A stretch of DNA of 64,000 bases from Persicaria tinctoria (lineage: Eukaryota; Streptophyta; Magnoliopsida; Caryophyllales; Polygonaceae): contig JBANSL010000010.1 of NCBI GenBank assembly GCA_037127255.1, positions 34,016,120 to 34,080,119 on the forward strand. The letters run 5' to 3'. The notes beneath the pieces are model-generated. The model searched no databases. It had not been told where the DNA came from and was given only the letters and a program-made list of their open reading frames with translations. Position numbers and translations under genes: made by a program. Each line of letters opens with the position of its first letter. Positions within the stretch are counted from its first letter, which is position 1. This document shows positions 45,881 through 58,264 of the stretch, one piece after another.

Positions 45881-47591
45881 AAGAATCTAATAACATGAAA
45901 TACCACATAACATGTCTTCCCTCCTCCTTTTTTCCAGGCTCGGGACCGGTTGTGTACCAAAACACAAGCGGAGTTAAAAACATGTTATGAATTTGCAATT
46001 ACTCAACTATAAGATTCGTTTCTTATCTCCATGAGAGCTCCATTCTGGCATTTTTTATTGTCTCCAAATTAGTACCATGAATTTGCAATTACATAAACAA
46101 ATTCATCAAAAATGAATAATGAATTCTACGTACTCAAAACACCATCCCTACATATAATATTATATCTAAATAAAAAATGATAGATAAAGATGCAATTCAA
46201 GGCATTGGTACTTCTCAGCACTATGAGTTGCAAACCAGTTAAAGCTACCCACTAGACCCCATTCATATTCATAATAAAAGAAAAGATGTAGGTGAAGCTA
46301 TCAAAATGCAAAACCATTCCAAACAACGAATACAAACTTAGTGTGGTCTAACTTCTTGTTTCCCATGAAGTTCTAAATAATTTCTATGAGCACAAAATCA
46401 GATGAGCTAAGCCATCTATTATCTAACTCGGTAAAATTTTATCATGCAGTATGCTAAAAAATGTACACCCACAAAATCAGATGAGCTAAGCCATCTATTT
46501 CAGGTTGAACCACATGCTCCACCGATTGTGCAGGCCCCCTAATAAAAAATGAGATGCCATCTGACTCTATGAGCATTGATTATAGGTACATCATTTCTCC
46601 TATAACTTAACCCGAATGAGATGCCATCTATTATCTAACTCGGTAGAAGTTTATAATGCAGCATGTTAAAATATGTAGACCCACAAAATCAGATGAGCTA
46701 AGCCCTTTAAATGAAGGAACTTACCTAAAATTAAATTTGTTGGCTGCATGAAGCCAAAGCAGTCCAGCTCAACATTGTCAAAGTTTTGATGCTATCGCTC
46801 ACAGCATGTGTCTACTTGCAGTTCACCTTAGAAGTAGTTTGGAGGAAGAAATCTCCCTCGGACACAAGAAAAGAAAAGGAAAAAAGGGAGAAAGAAGAGG
46901 AGAAAGGTGGGGGAAAACAAAAACAAAAGAAAGAAAACAGGAGTAAGGAAAAAGCACAACACATTGGCAGAACCAGATTAAAAAGTAGAAACATGCCGCA
47001 GAACTAAGAAAGGATGCAACATGTAGCAATGTGAAGGCAGCACAGTAAACATGCTGCAGCTATGTAACTATGTAACATGTAGCTATTTGAAGGCAGCACA
47101 GTGAACATGCTCAACAAAGGAAAGCATGGAAAAAGAATCTAATACTGAAAGCAAATCCCCATAGAAAGATGATCCTAGTTAAACTTGTCATCCAAAGTAC
47201 CAAACAAATTTCAGCAAGTAATATTCCTGTAACTCTACATGTCAACAGTTGCTGAGATGTTATCCTTCATGCCTTGGAAACATGTGATGAAATAAACTTA
47301 GACAGATTACAGAAAAGAGGTTTAGTGCACGGTTGAAGGGTGATAGTTCACATACATCAATAAGACCAAAGAACCTTGTCATAAGCAAGGGATGGCTGGT
47401 ATGGGTGAAAGAAAAGAGAATGCTTGAACAAACATCTCGAGCCAAAAATCTCCAATTCAGTTCTACTTCATCCTGCAAAAGAGAAATAGATAGCAAAACC
47501 AGCTTTTATGAAGAGTTAAAACCCACAGAAACTTCTGATACAAGAGAGGAAGAAGAAAAACATACTAAAAAGGTAAAATTGACAGCAGTAC
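45881..47591. other. Gene-poor region with dispersed direct repeats
   Basis: A segment of about 75 bp containing cccacaaaatcagatgagctaagcc occurs at about 46425-46500 and again at about 46635-46705, and its core a third time near 46395-46420. Elsewhere there are short purine-rich open frames (46.8-47.0 kb) that I treat as chance. No gene is supported. Confidence 0.5.
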
Positions 47592-47661
47592 CAATTCGAG
47601 GAAAGCTTCTCATATGCATCTTTCACTTCCTCTATGGGGCAACCTCTACTGATGCCAAGAA
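47592..47661 (-). pseudogene. Possible J-domain exon fragment
   Basis: A 70-bp open exon with AG acceptor and GT donor reads LGISRGCPIEEVKDAYEKLS, like helix I-II of plant J-domain proteins. The HPD region is not found downstream, and the next plausible segment stops in frame. Either a gene fragment or an isolated match. Confidence 0.35.
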
Positions 47662-47691
47662 CTATAACAAAATACAAAATTAAGCACAAGA

Positions 47692-47765
47692 ATCAGTGCT
47701 TTAAAACAATCTAACCAAATCAGTGCTCTAAAACAATCTAACCAAATCAGTGCTCTAAAACAAGG
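47692..47765. repeat. 28-bp tandem repeat
   Basis: About 2.6 copies of acaatctaaccaaatcagtg followed by ctctaaaa. Confidence 0.9.
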
Positions 47766-49495
47766 ATAAAGCCCAAGAAGTTATACCCTTTCAGGAATCA
47801 GTTGAACAAGGAGCTCATAATAGGCAGAGACTAAAAAACGATTATTCATATTCAAACATGTGAAACATCAATACCCCATTCATATAGCTGAAACAGATTG
47901 CATACATATCATAACGGAGGGAAATCGGCACAGGAACAGAAAATAGGATAAAGGTTTAGGAGATGATTCTTTCAATTTCATTAATTGGAAAAAACATTTT
48001 GAAGATAAACTAACACGACATAGCAAAGTATACCTAACAAAAGGAAGTGATGCAACAATTGCCAACATACCAATCTTGTAAAGGAGCGATCCTGTCTCCA
48101 GCATCTAGCTGAGAAGATTGATCCAGTATAGAAGCTCTGCACAACATACAATTTATTCCAAAGACATTGAAAAGAGTCAATTACAACTGGTCGATCCAGA
48201 AAAACAACAAAACCTAGTCCGATTATTCTGAAACCTAGCGGCCAATTCGATCCCAATTTCAATATCTAACGCGAATAATGTATGATTACTCAAAACCCTA
48301 GGCTACTTAAATTCGTAAAATCAGGTAGATCTGAGATGGAATCACCATGGACAGTGCCCCATGGAGGCAGATGAGCCTCCGCTTTCCAAGTCGTCGCCAG
48401 AGATCAGGAGGAGAAGCGCCTTCATTGTCTTCTTCTTCACCGGCCATGGATGGAGCATTGGGGAAAGGCAAGCGAACCTGTGCCACCGGAGAAAGAGGAG
48501 GAACGAGCGAACTTGTTCCTTCACCGTCTGGAAGAACGAGCGAGGAGTCTGCAAAAAAAAGAACGAGCGAGGAGCCTGAGATGGGGGAGAAGGAATGGGG
48601 TAGAATTAGAAAGGGGCAAAATAAACTTTAACCTAGATTAGAACGCTTAATAAAATAAGTAAGATAGTTAATTACCTAGTTAAATAGTACAAATGGTATA
48701 AAATACCAAATTTCTCTTTAATAAAACACCCTTATAGAGTATTCCTAAATCCTTTATGAAATAATTCCAACCCATTTGTATTCGATAAAACCAACCCTTT
48801 AGAAATCTTATGAAATAATATTTTATCTTTTAAATCCTCAAATAATATTATAATATTTTAAATACCGCTAACTAGTTAAATAAATTAACGGATAAATATG
48901 AACCGAACCGATAATATAAATCCCAACCGGTTAAATGATAATCAAATTATACAAATTGGCAAGGGGCCCCACATGACGTGGTTCGATTTGCCTCTCCGCC
49001 CCTCTGCCTCTTTTACTCCCATTTCTCTCCTAATTTAGGGTTTTTTTCCTATGCTTTTTGCTCGATTTGGCTGGTTTTTGATCCGTTTGGTTTGGAATTT
49101 ATTTTCTAGGCATTTTCTAAAACATCTTCCTGATGCGGTTGAGAACGAGCAAACAGGTCGGGCCTCATTTTTTCGTTTTTGGCTCCTTTTCATTTATACA
49201 GGTAAGTTGCTCATGAACATTCATGGCTCCTTTTCATTTATACATGAAATTTGAAAGGAATTTGTATATATACTTTTCAAGATTGGTAATTGAATCATTA
49301 AATCCTCTAATGATATAACTTACAAATATAATTTGATAATGAAATTTCAAGGGGATTTTTTAGGTCATTTAATCATTATTAGTAATCTTACTTAACAATA
49401 AATTATCATTATTAGCAATCTTTTCGTTTTTAAATTTTTTTAAAAAAAAAGGGAACCCATGGAAACCTTATTTGTTCAGCCCTTTCAGATTCCTT
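47766..49495. other. Gene-poor region
   Basis: It includes a G/A-rich stretch at 48340-48620, open in several frames, with the word gaacgagcgaggag repeated twice, and AT-rich DNA beyond. A minus-strand first exon (MAGEEEDNEGASPPDLWRRL near 48430) is possible but unsupported. Confidence 0.35.
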
Positions 49496-49499
49496 TTCT

Positions 49500-49690
49500 T
49501 TTTAATCATAGTCCAGTTTGATCGACTCAGTCGCTCTACATATGGATCGGGTATTGTGTGACCCATTTAAGTGGTTGACCCTCACACTCACAAGCGACTC
49601 CATATTTCTAGGGGATTCGAACTTCGATCCTCTTGGCATGGCATGTAGCCCCACAACCACTGCACCAACGGGTTTGAGGTTTTTTCCTCA
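49500..49690 (-). mobile_element. tRNA-derived SINE
   Basis: On the minus strand a Pol III A box (TGGTGCAGTGG, 49657-49667) is followed 34 nt later by a B box (GTTCGAATCCC, 49612-49622), the spacing of a tRNA promoter. The sequence between them (ggctacatgccatgccaaga) does not fold as a standard tRNA. The tail runs through a short body to a T/A-rich region near 49490-49505. Exact ends are uncertain. Confidence 0.75.
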
Positions 49691-49699
49691 CTCACCCTC

Positions 49700-50831
49700 T
49701 TTTGAGTACTTTCCCTAAGATTTATATGTGGCTTGGAGGCTGTGGGTTGCTTGGGTGTCGTTTCGCGTCGGTTCTGTCACCTCCCTCCTTTATTTCTCAC
49801 CTCATCTTTTGGCTGCGTGTTCTTCTCCGGGTTGGTGGCTTCTGCTCGCTTCCGTCCTCCGTCATCGGGCTCTTGGGGCTTTGGCGGTGTGGCCCTCGTC
49901 GTTGGGGGCGACCCGCAAATCCGAATCTCCTTCGAGGTTTTCTAATCCCCATTCGCCGGTTGGGTTTGTTTCGGTTCCTCTCCGTGCGCCGCCATCCCTC
50001 CTGGCTTCAATCTTCGGTTGCTTTGTGCGTCAACTTCTTACCCTCGTCGGTCGCCGCCTTCGTTAACCGTCGCCCCGTGAACTATCTAGTATCTCCTTTC
50101 CGCCCTTGCCTTGCTGTGCAAGGACTTTGGTCTTGCTCTGCAATACTGTTCATCTCCTTAGAGTGAGTGCAAGGCTAATTTTTTTTTGGCCTTCTACGGA
50201 AAAAATAAATAAATAAATAACCCCAAAAAAGGTCCGAAAGGACCTAATTTAAATTCCGAAAGGGTTAAAAATTCGAAAGGACTTTGTCAAAATCTCGAAA
50301 AGGTTCAACAAAAATCCCGAAAGGGTTTGTCTAAAAACCTGAATGAGTTGAACAAATCCCGAAAGGGTATGGAAAATATCTTTTGAGGCGTTTTCGAACG
50401 AGCGGCGTGTGGCTCTACATCCGACGCCTTTGAAGATCTTTTGCTTGGTTGGGGTCGTGGAGTCCGGAGTTGGGATCGACTGGGGTCGTGGTGGTGCGTT
50501 CAAGGCGACTCCGTGTCTAGGAAGGAGCTTCCTTGGAGTTTCGACCGTACAACCCACAGGATATAGGTTCTCTTTGTACTGCTGTCCCGCAATGCTACTT
50601 TTCGGTGGTGATTGACTTCGTTCTTCGCCGGCGTCCTCAACTTTTTAGGAGTAGTTCTGCTTAGGTCGTCTTGTTATAGACTTTATTTTTGTTTTATTTT
50701 GTTGCGCCGGTTTGCTATTTGTACCGTATGTTTAGGCGGTTTTCGTCTTCTTAAACGTCGATCTCTAATCATTCCAATAAAAAAATCTGTTTATAAAACA
50801 TGGTGGGTCCCAGAAAATGCGTTTCAGATAA
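49700..50831. other. Unassigned GC-richer region, possibly retroposon 5' leader
   Basis: A pyrimidine/GC-rich stretch is open in three frames at 49.70-50.17 kb (low-complexity peptides, no family recognised). It is followed by a field of aatcccgaaagggtt-type repeats and then a region ending in an aataaaaaaa-like tail near 50780. It may be a decayed LINE/SINE part; I cannot assign it. Confidence 0.35.
50230..50372. repeat. ccgaaaggg motif cluster
   Basis: About seven copies of (c)ccgaaaggg(t) or close variants occur within about 140 bp, each followed by AT-rich spacers. Confidence 0.8.
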
Positions 50832-52246
50832 GGGAAATTCCGTTTGGTGCCCCTGAGGTTTTGACAATTCCGCTTGGTGCCCTAAGGTTTTATTTTGTCC
50901 GGATGGTGCCCCTGAGTTTTGTCGAAAGTCCGCCTCATGCCCAAAACTCATATTTTCACTTTTTTAAATCAATAAAATGGCCCATTATTTTTCCTTATTT
51001 CACAAGACCCCGTTTACTTTTAACAATGAACAAAATTACCTATTATTTAACTAAATCCAACATAAAAGTGAAAAAAAAAACACCTTATATATTTTTTTCA
51101 ATAAAATCACACATAATTTCCAAAATTTTAGCAAAAACTCACCCATTATTACAAAATTTTTTAGAAGAAAATCAACCTTTATTTTTAACGTTACACAAAA
51201 GATTCATTATTTTTAATATTTTGCAAAAAAAAAATATCATTATTTGTCAAACATTGTACATACATAACATACCACCCATTATTTATAAAAAAAAAATTGC
51301 ATCAATCCACCCTCACATTTTTTGAAAAAAAAAAATTGACCTATAAATTACAAAAAGGAAAAAATCATAAAACCATACTTTTGATTAAAAAAAACCTCCT
51401 TTATTCTAATTGAGTATTGGGTACAAAAAAAATCCACCCTCTTATTCATCAACCCACCCTTTATTTTTTAAATTACTTTTTCAATAAAATTCTAATCGAG
51501 TATTGGGTTAGATTGATCAATTAGAATGGTTCATGACGGGTCAACTCGATCCGATCCGACATTTTCGGGTCAAGTGAAACCTAAAGACCCGATTTTAAAA
51601 GAAAATGATATTTATAATGTATTTCTTTCTTATACAATAAACTATTGTGGCTAAATATTAAATTGAAAATGATAATAATTCTGGGTTTACATATTGAACC
51701 GGGGAAAAAAAAATATATTACCAAAATATTGAGCCACCATATGATCAACCGCATTTAAAATTGTTCAAATTTAGTGAATTATAGGTTAAATATTATTTTG
51801 GAAGATAATAGGTGTTAAATATTGTTTTGGAAAATAATGAGTGTTTTTATTTTATTTTTTCAAAGTATGGAAACTAATATGTCTTTTGTATAATTTTAAA
51901 AACTGTAATGATTTTTAAAAAAAAATTTGGAAGAAGGGTGATTTTTTGATAAAAGTTTTGGAAATAATATGTGATTTTGTTAAATTTTAGAAAAAAGGTG
52001 GTTTTTTCAATTTTATATTGAATTTAGATAAATAATAGGTAATTTTGTTTATTGTTAAAAGTAAAAGAGGTTTTGTGAAATAAGGAAAAATAATGGGCCA
52101 TTTTATTGATTTAAAAAAGTGAAAATATGAGTTTTGGGCATGAGGCGGACTTTTGACAAAACTCAGGGGCACCATCCGGACAAAATAAAACCTTAGGGCA
52201 CCAAGCGGAATTGTCAAAACCTCAGGGGCACCAAACGGAATTTCCC
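50832..52246. mobile_element. Non-autonomous foldback MULE with 9-bp target duplication
   Basis: The ends read GGGAAATTCCGTTTGGTGCC and its inverted copy. The inverted repeats are near identical for at least 250 bp and contain three degenerate sub-repeats of ccgtttggtgcccctgaggt. The 9-mer TTCAGATAA flanks both ends (50823-50831 and 52247-52255), as expected of Mutator-like insertion. The interior is AT-rich and non-coding. It sits just upstream of the PAL pseudogene. Confidence 0.92.
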
Positions 52247-52271
52247 TTCAGATAAATATTCAAATTTTCAG

Positions 52272-54128
52272 ATTTCTGAACGCCGGAGTCTTCGGCTCCG
52301 ATGGCGGCCAAACCCTCCCGCACTCCACCACCAGGGCCGCCATGCTCGTACGGATCAACACACTCCTCCAAGGATACTCTGGCATCCGCTTCGACATCCT
52401 CGCCGCCCTCGCCGCCTTCCTCAACGCCAACGTCACCCCCTGCCTCCCCCTTCGCGGTACCATCACTGCCTCTGGCGACCTCGCTCCGCTCCCCTACATT
52501 GCCGGCCTCCTCACCGGCCGCCCTAACTCCGTTGCCGTCAACTCAGATGGCAAACACCTCTCCCCTGCCGATCCCTTCAGTGCCTCTCGCGTCGCCTCCG
52601 GCTTCTTCGAGCTCTAGCCAAAGGAAGGTCTGGCTCTCGTCAACGGCACCGCCGTCGGATCCGGCCTCGCCTTCACCGTCTTATTCGATGCCAACGTCCT
52701 CGCGCTTTTGTCGGAGGTGCTATCCGCCATCTTCGTTGAGGTTAAGCAAGGGAAGTCGGGGTTCATCGATCACCTGACTCACAAGGTTAAGCACCACCCC
52801 AGCCAGATCGAGGCGGGGGTGGTCATGGAGCACATCTTAGACGACAACGCTTACATCAAAGGCGCGCAGAAGCTTCATGAGACCGATCCTCCCCAGAAGC
52901 CGAAGCAGGATCGCTACGCCCTGAAGCCGAAGCAGGATCCTCCCCAGAAGCCGAAGCAGTGGCTAGGGCCGCATATCGAAGTCATCCGCTTCTCCACCAA
53001 ATCGATCGAGCACGAGATCAATTCTGTCAACGATAATCCCTTGATCGATATCTCTAGAAACAAGGCTCTCCATGGCAGCAACTTCCAGGTACCTAAGGTT
53101 TCATATTCCAACGGGATAAGATGATTGCAAATTTTGCAATTTGAATATGTAATTGATGTGAATTTCAGTGTATTTTCTCAGGGCACACCGATTGGAGTTT
53201 CCATGGATAATACTCGTCTGGCATTGGCTGCAATTGGGAAGCACATGTTCGCTCAATTCGCAGAGCTTGTGAATGACTTCTACAACAATGGATTGTCTTC
53301 CAACCTTACTGTAAGCAGAAACCCTACCTAGGATTATGGCTTCAAAGGCATAGAGATCGCCATGGCATCTTACTGTTCGGAGCTACAGTTTTTGGGGAAT
53401 CCGGTGACCAACCATGTCCAGAGCGCTGAGCAGCACAACCAGGATGTGAACTCCCTGGGGCAGATCTCCTCAAGGAAGACAACTGAAGCTGTTGAGCTCC
53501 TCAAGCTGATGAGCTTGACTTACTTGGTTGCATTGTGCCAGGCAATTGATCTGCGACACCTGGAGGAGAATATGAGGAGCGCGGTTAAGACCGCCGTGAT
53601 CCAGGTGACCAGGAAGGTGCTCACCACCAATGCCAATGGGGAGCTCCACCCGTCTCGATTCTGCGAGAAGGATATGCTCCGAGTGGTCGACAATGAGTAC
53701 GTGTTTGCATACACAGACGAACCCTGTAACTCAACGTACACCTTGATGCCTAAGCTGAGGCAAGTGCTGGTAGACCATGCCCTCAAAAACGGGGATGGGG
53801 AGAAGAACCAGAACACGTCGATCTTCCAGAAGATTGTGCTGTTCGAGAAGGAGCTCAAGGAACGGCTTCCAAAGGACATCGAGAACGTGAGGTCTGAATA
53901 TGAGGCAGGGAACCCGGCGATCAACAACCAGATGAACGATTACAGGTCTTACCCGCTATACAAGTTCGTGAGGGAGGAGTTGGGAACCGGGCTTTTGACA
54001 GGGGAGAAAACAAGTTCCCCAGAGAGGAGTTCAACAAGGTGTTCGCCGCATTGTGCCAAGGACAGATTATCGACCCTTTGCTGGAGTGTCTCAAGGAGTG
54101 GAATGGTGCTCCTCTTCCCATCTGTTAG
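52272..54128 (+). pseudogene. Phenylalanine ammonia-lyase (PAL) pseudogene
   Basis: PAL deaminates L-phenylalanine to cinnamate at the start of phenylpropanoid metabolism. The reading frame begins inside the protein ([19 protein letters not shown]) and includes the MIO-forming Ala-Ser-Gly ([12 protein letters not shown]), the [20 protein letters not shown] block and the normal end APLPIC. The N-terminal part of roughly 160-170 residues is missing. Lesions: TAG at 52615-52617 in FFEL*PKEG (CAG in the family), TAG at 53329-53331, a 2-base gain near 54012, and an internal duplication around 52890-52960 that repeats KPKQD. A 93-bp GT-AG intron (53089-53181) splits the [11 protein letters not shown] codons, a place where I do not recall a PAL intron. 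Confidence 0.95.
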
Positions 54129-55924
54129 CCTCTTCTAAGTACTCAAATCCTTTTTTTTTTCCTTCATTCTGTGGTTGAGTTGAGTCATCTCTTGGTCATG
54201 GGCAGCTTGAAGATGCGCTACCTGCTTGGGAACAAGGGAAAGTAATTTAAGAAAGATTCTGGTATTTAACTGAAACAATGATGTAAAGAAAGTGGAACAA
54301 ACCATATCCCCACACTTCTTCATAGCTTCATCATTTGCCTTCTGGATGCTTTCTAGTTCAATTTGAAGTGGGTCCAAGATAAGCCTGACAGGTTGCTGAC
54401 GGTTGGTTCTAACATCGGAACTTCTAGAATTATTCAGGTAGTAATTTCTAGTTGGACCAGAAAGATGTGGCAGAGTATTTTCCTCAGTCCACGAGGAATT
54501 TGATGCAACATAAGGTGATTGTTAGTTTGCACCGAGGAAGCATCAAATAGCCCACACATGTTTGGCCTCAGCAGAGATGCTCTAGTTGATGATTGAAGCA
54601 GATGAGAACAAGCATCATTTACAACATATTGACTAGATGGCAAGAACGAAGATCCACTAGTTGGCGTTTGAACTGGTTGAGAACAAGCACCATTTCCAAC
54701 AGATTGACTAGATGGTAAGGACGGCGATCCATCAGTGACGCTGATCTCTGTGCAGAGTGGTTGTGTAGTAGGCAGCTGAGGAAAAGAAGATGCAAAAGGA
54801 AGATGAAGACTTAAGATAAAAGAGGATTTATCACTACATATACATAACAACTTTCTCTAAATTTTCCAATGCATTGTTTATAATCTACTAGACTACTACC
54901 CAAGATCAACTTCAGATACTCTACCCGAAGGTGACCCCCCTTCATAAATTGTAACTACTTGTATGCGGCTGAGTATACTTCAATAAACAAAAAAGGGAAC
55001 TTTTAGAAGGCATGCTTGAATGGATTCATTGAAACTGATTTGCAGAAAATAAATCAGAAGAAATATAGTCGACATAAAACCCCAAGTCCCAACGTTAGTC
55101 ATCCTTCAGACAAATAGACAACATTGACAAAAAAAAAATAGTATTGTCCAATTCAATTAAACTCGCTTTTACCTGATCTAGAGGTACTTGGTAGCTTTGA
55201 TTTATGCAATTAAGTTGAGGCATCGTGGATGGGATAAATCCAGAAGAACATAAGTCTGTCGGGGCATTTTCTTGGGTTTGCTATCTGAGATCTTCTATGG
55301 TTGTATCTTGATTCACAGAACCATATTCACCACCAGGTAAAGCTATACATGGAGAGCTGCCTCCAGTTGAAACTCCATTAGCATTCTCTGCGCCTCTTTA
55401 TGTTGATTTCCCATATATGACAAAGTTGCTGGTTCGTTTGTAGAGCATCCAACAGAGAAAGGATTTAGCTGCTCACTTGAGGTAACTGGAACCTCCTCTG
55501 ATAAATTGTTTGTAACTTGAAGCTTATCCACAGGTTTTGAAGCAGAAATTTTATTTATCTGAACATCATCAGAATCCACATACATGTCCGGTATTTCCGT
55601 GCACAAACCATCATGAAAAAACCCAATTGTATACGATGGAACAGCTGATTCATCTGAACTCCGCATGCCATATTTAGGACCTTGGCTTTCTGTGGATGGA
55701 GAAGAGCAAGAGATGACATTTTGTGGAGCATGATTCTGGTTCTTCTTCAAGATGTTAGCTCCTAATTCGGACTCCGGGACAAGTGAAGAGTCTGATATGT
55801 TAAGATTGTCAGGGGTAATTGGAGCAGAAAGCACATCCATCTGCTCTATTGAAGATGAAACGGGAACTGGCACATAAGTTACATTTATCTGCTCAATATC
55901 AGAGCCCATAGCCACAGTCATTTC

Positions 55925-57885
55925 TTTTTTTGGTGAACAAACTGGGAGTAAGACTCCCTAGATAAACACACGAAATAAATTAAACAGTACAAAGTCTAGA
56001 CTTTGAACCACCACAGGCATCAAAGAGCAACAATCGCTGAGTGCCGTCAAGGGGCTCAAAGAGCTCGTGGTAACCGAAAGGTAAGGAAAAGGCAACATGG
56101 ACAATACTGTCAGCGACAGCGTTCGCCTCCCGGTAAACATGGCGTAATTGGACAAGCCAATTTCTACTAAGGAAGCCATGACAAGCAACTACCAGGCTGA
56201 ACAGGGGGTGCGTAGGTTTGATCGTCTTTGAAAGAAGGTTCACCACCACCGCCGAATCTGTTTCCACCACAACTTTCTTGAAACCCAAGTCCCAGTCTAT
56301 CTCAAGGCCTTTCAGGACTCCCCAGCACTCCGACATGGGCACAGAACATGCGCCAAGGTTGAGCGCGAAACCCTTCACCCAGCCGGCATTAGCATTTCTA
56401 ATGACCCCACCGGCCGCCGCTCTGCCATCCAAACAGCGTCCTCCATCCGTGTTCACCTTCACCCACTCCTCCTGAGGTTTCTCCCAGCCAATCTCCCGCT
56501 CCATCTTCTTCTTCAGACCCCTGCTGCTCTTCCTCTTCTCCATACAATTTTTGTAACTCAGCACCTCCTCATGGCAGGCTATAGCAGTAACCGGGAGGAT
56601 AGCCCTCTTCTGAAATATAATTTCATTCCTTCTCTTCCATAGCCTCCAAGCCACGACCGCGAACATGGAGTTCCAAGCTCCTTCACCGTCCAGGCTAGTA
56701 GCGTCGAGGATGTTTGATCTGATCCACGCAGCAAAAGGCATCTTCCAGCTCCGCTCGTGCCGGTTAGCATCCACGACCTGCAACCACAGCTTGTTAGCAG
56801 CACCGCAGTCCTAAACAAGTGTTCCAACGTTTCCTCAAAGGTTTTACAAATGGGACACAAAGACGACGTACCGAATCCTCTCCGAACGCGCTCCGTGTTG
56901 TTAAGAACACCTTCTTTGCTCATAAGCCACATGAAAGAACGAATTCTCTCATTAACATCTAACTTCCAAATGGCTTCGAAAAAGGGTATGTCATTCCCAT
57001 TGCATTCGTCCCATTTCCATAAAGCTTTGTATCCCGAGCTCACAGCGTAATCTCCGTCTTTCGTGTATTTCCAAGAAGGAATATCTTCACCCTCAGTGAT
57101 GGCCACCGAAGCTAAGCTCATCAGAATGCTAGTCAGGAGCCTATTTTCCAGATCCTCCCAACGCCATCCTCTCCCTGGGTCCCATAGCTTAGCCACCGTG
57201 CTTTCCGAATTGTACTGCACCTCCCCTCTTCTGGATTTGTACAGCGGTTCGTCAGTGATCCACGGATCATCCCAGAACGCAGTGCTCTCACCATTCCGGA
57301 CGTTCCATCTGAGGCCTGGGTTGACAATCACGCTCAGGCTCTTCCGGATGCCCTTCCACACATGAGACGCCCTCGAAGATCTGCCCAAGGCAGTGTTAAT
57401 ATACTTCCCGGACAGAATGTCTCTCCACAACTCATCACCCCCCATTAAGAACCTCCAGGAGAGTTTAGCCAGAAAAGCCAAATTAAGCTCTTCCATCGCT
57501 TTTATGCCTAACCCACCGAGCTCAATGGGTTTAATTATCTCTTCCCAAGCAACTTTGTGGACTTTCCTTTTAGTTGCTGAAGATCCCCAAAGGAATTTTC
57601 TACACACCCTATCAATCTTGCCACAAACCCCGCTAGGGATGCTAAGAACTCCCATACAGTATGTCGGGATCGTCGACAGGACCGCTTTCGTGAGGGTGAT
57701 GCGACCAGCGAAACTAAGCAGATCCGTCGCCAGCTTCTCCAACTCCTCTTTCTCATCCACCCAGATCCCACTATCATCGAACAGACCTTCAACCCGATTA
57801 TGCTTTCTCCGAACAACAGTGGACGTGTGGAAGAATCTAGAATTTCTTTCTTCAGTTGGCAAAGATTCATTAGAAATCTCTTACT
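55925..57885 (-). mobile_element. LINE insertion with large in-frame deletion of RT core
   Basis: The minus-strand ORF 56579-57862 reads RNSRFFHTSTVVRRKHNRVE and VDEKEELEKLATDLL and then jumps directly to SFAGRITLTKAVLSTIPTYC, the part that in the 34-38.6 kb copy lies several hundred residues later, beyond FADD. The catalytic RT blocks are therefore deleted. The zinc-binding linker and, after a frameshift near 56780, the RNase H domain (KVNTDGG, VETDSAVVV, REANAVADS; 55980-56783) follow. A T-run at 55925-55931 marks the poly(A). The 5' end is truncated. Confidence 0.88.
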
Positions 57886-58264
57886 CATAATGAGGCACAA
57901 CCCTATTAGAGGTAAAATTCCCACTTTCTTTGAAAGATTGGCTCTCAGTAATTGGCACAGAGCTAGAGAGAATGCCGTGGGAAACCTGATTTTGGTCACT
58001 CGTCAATATCACTTTTTCGAAGGTCCAACGCTTGAGAGACACCTCAATGTCCTCAGCATCCAACTACCCAACCCCATCATTAGCATCCTCCCACTCCTGC
58101 ACACTTTTTCCGGGATTTTGGCTTTCAGTAACTAACAACCCCTTAGGAACTTGCCCTTGCCTATTCTTTAAGGTGCTGGTGCCTAGTTTACAATGCAATA
58201 TTTGTGGATTATCTGAAGCAATTGGAGCATCGAGAGTATCAAACTGTTCCACTAAAGATGAACC

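Noticed and set aside
48342..48641. Gene in the G/A-rich stretch at 48.3-48.6 kb
   Set aside because: Three frames are open together and the peptide is repeat-driven; no splice-supported continuation was found.
49612..49667. tRNA gene on the minus strand
   Set aside because: A and B boxes are present, but I see no acceptor stem or anticodon arm; a SINE promoter is the better reading.
50612..51325. 237-codon open frame at the left arm of the foldback MULE
   Set aside because: It runs across the element boundary through AT-rich sequence and gives a Lys/Ile/Phe-rich peptide with no family signal.
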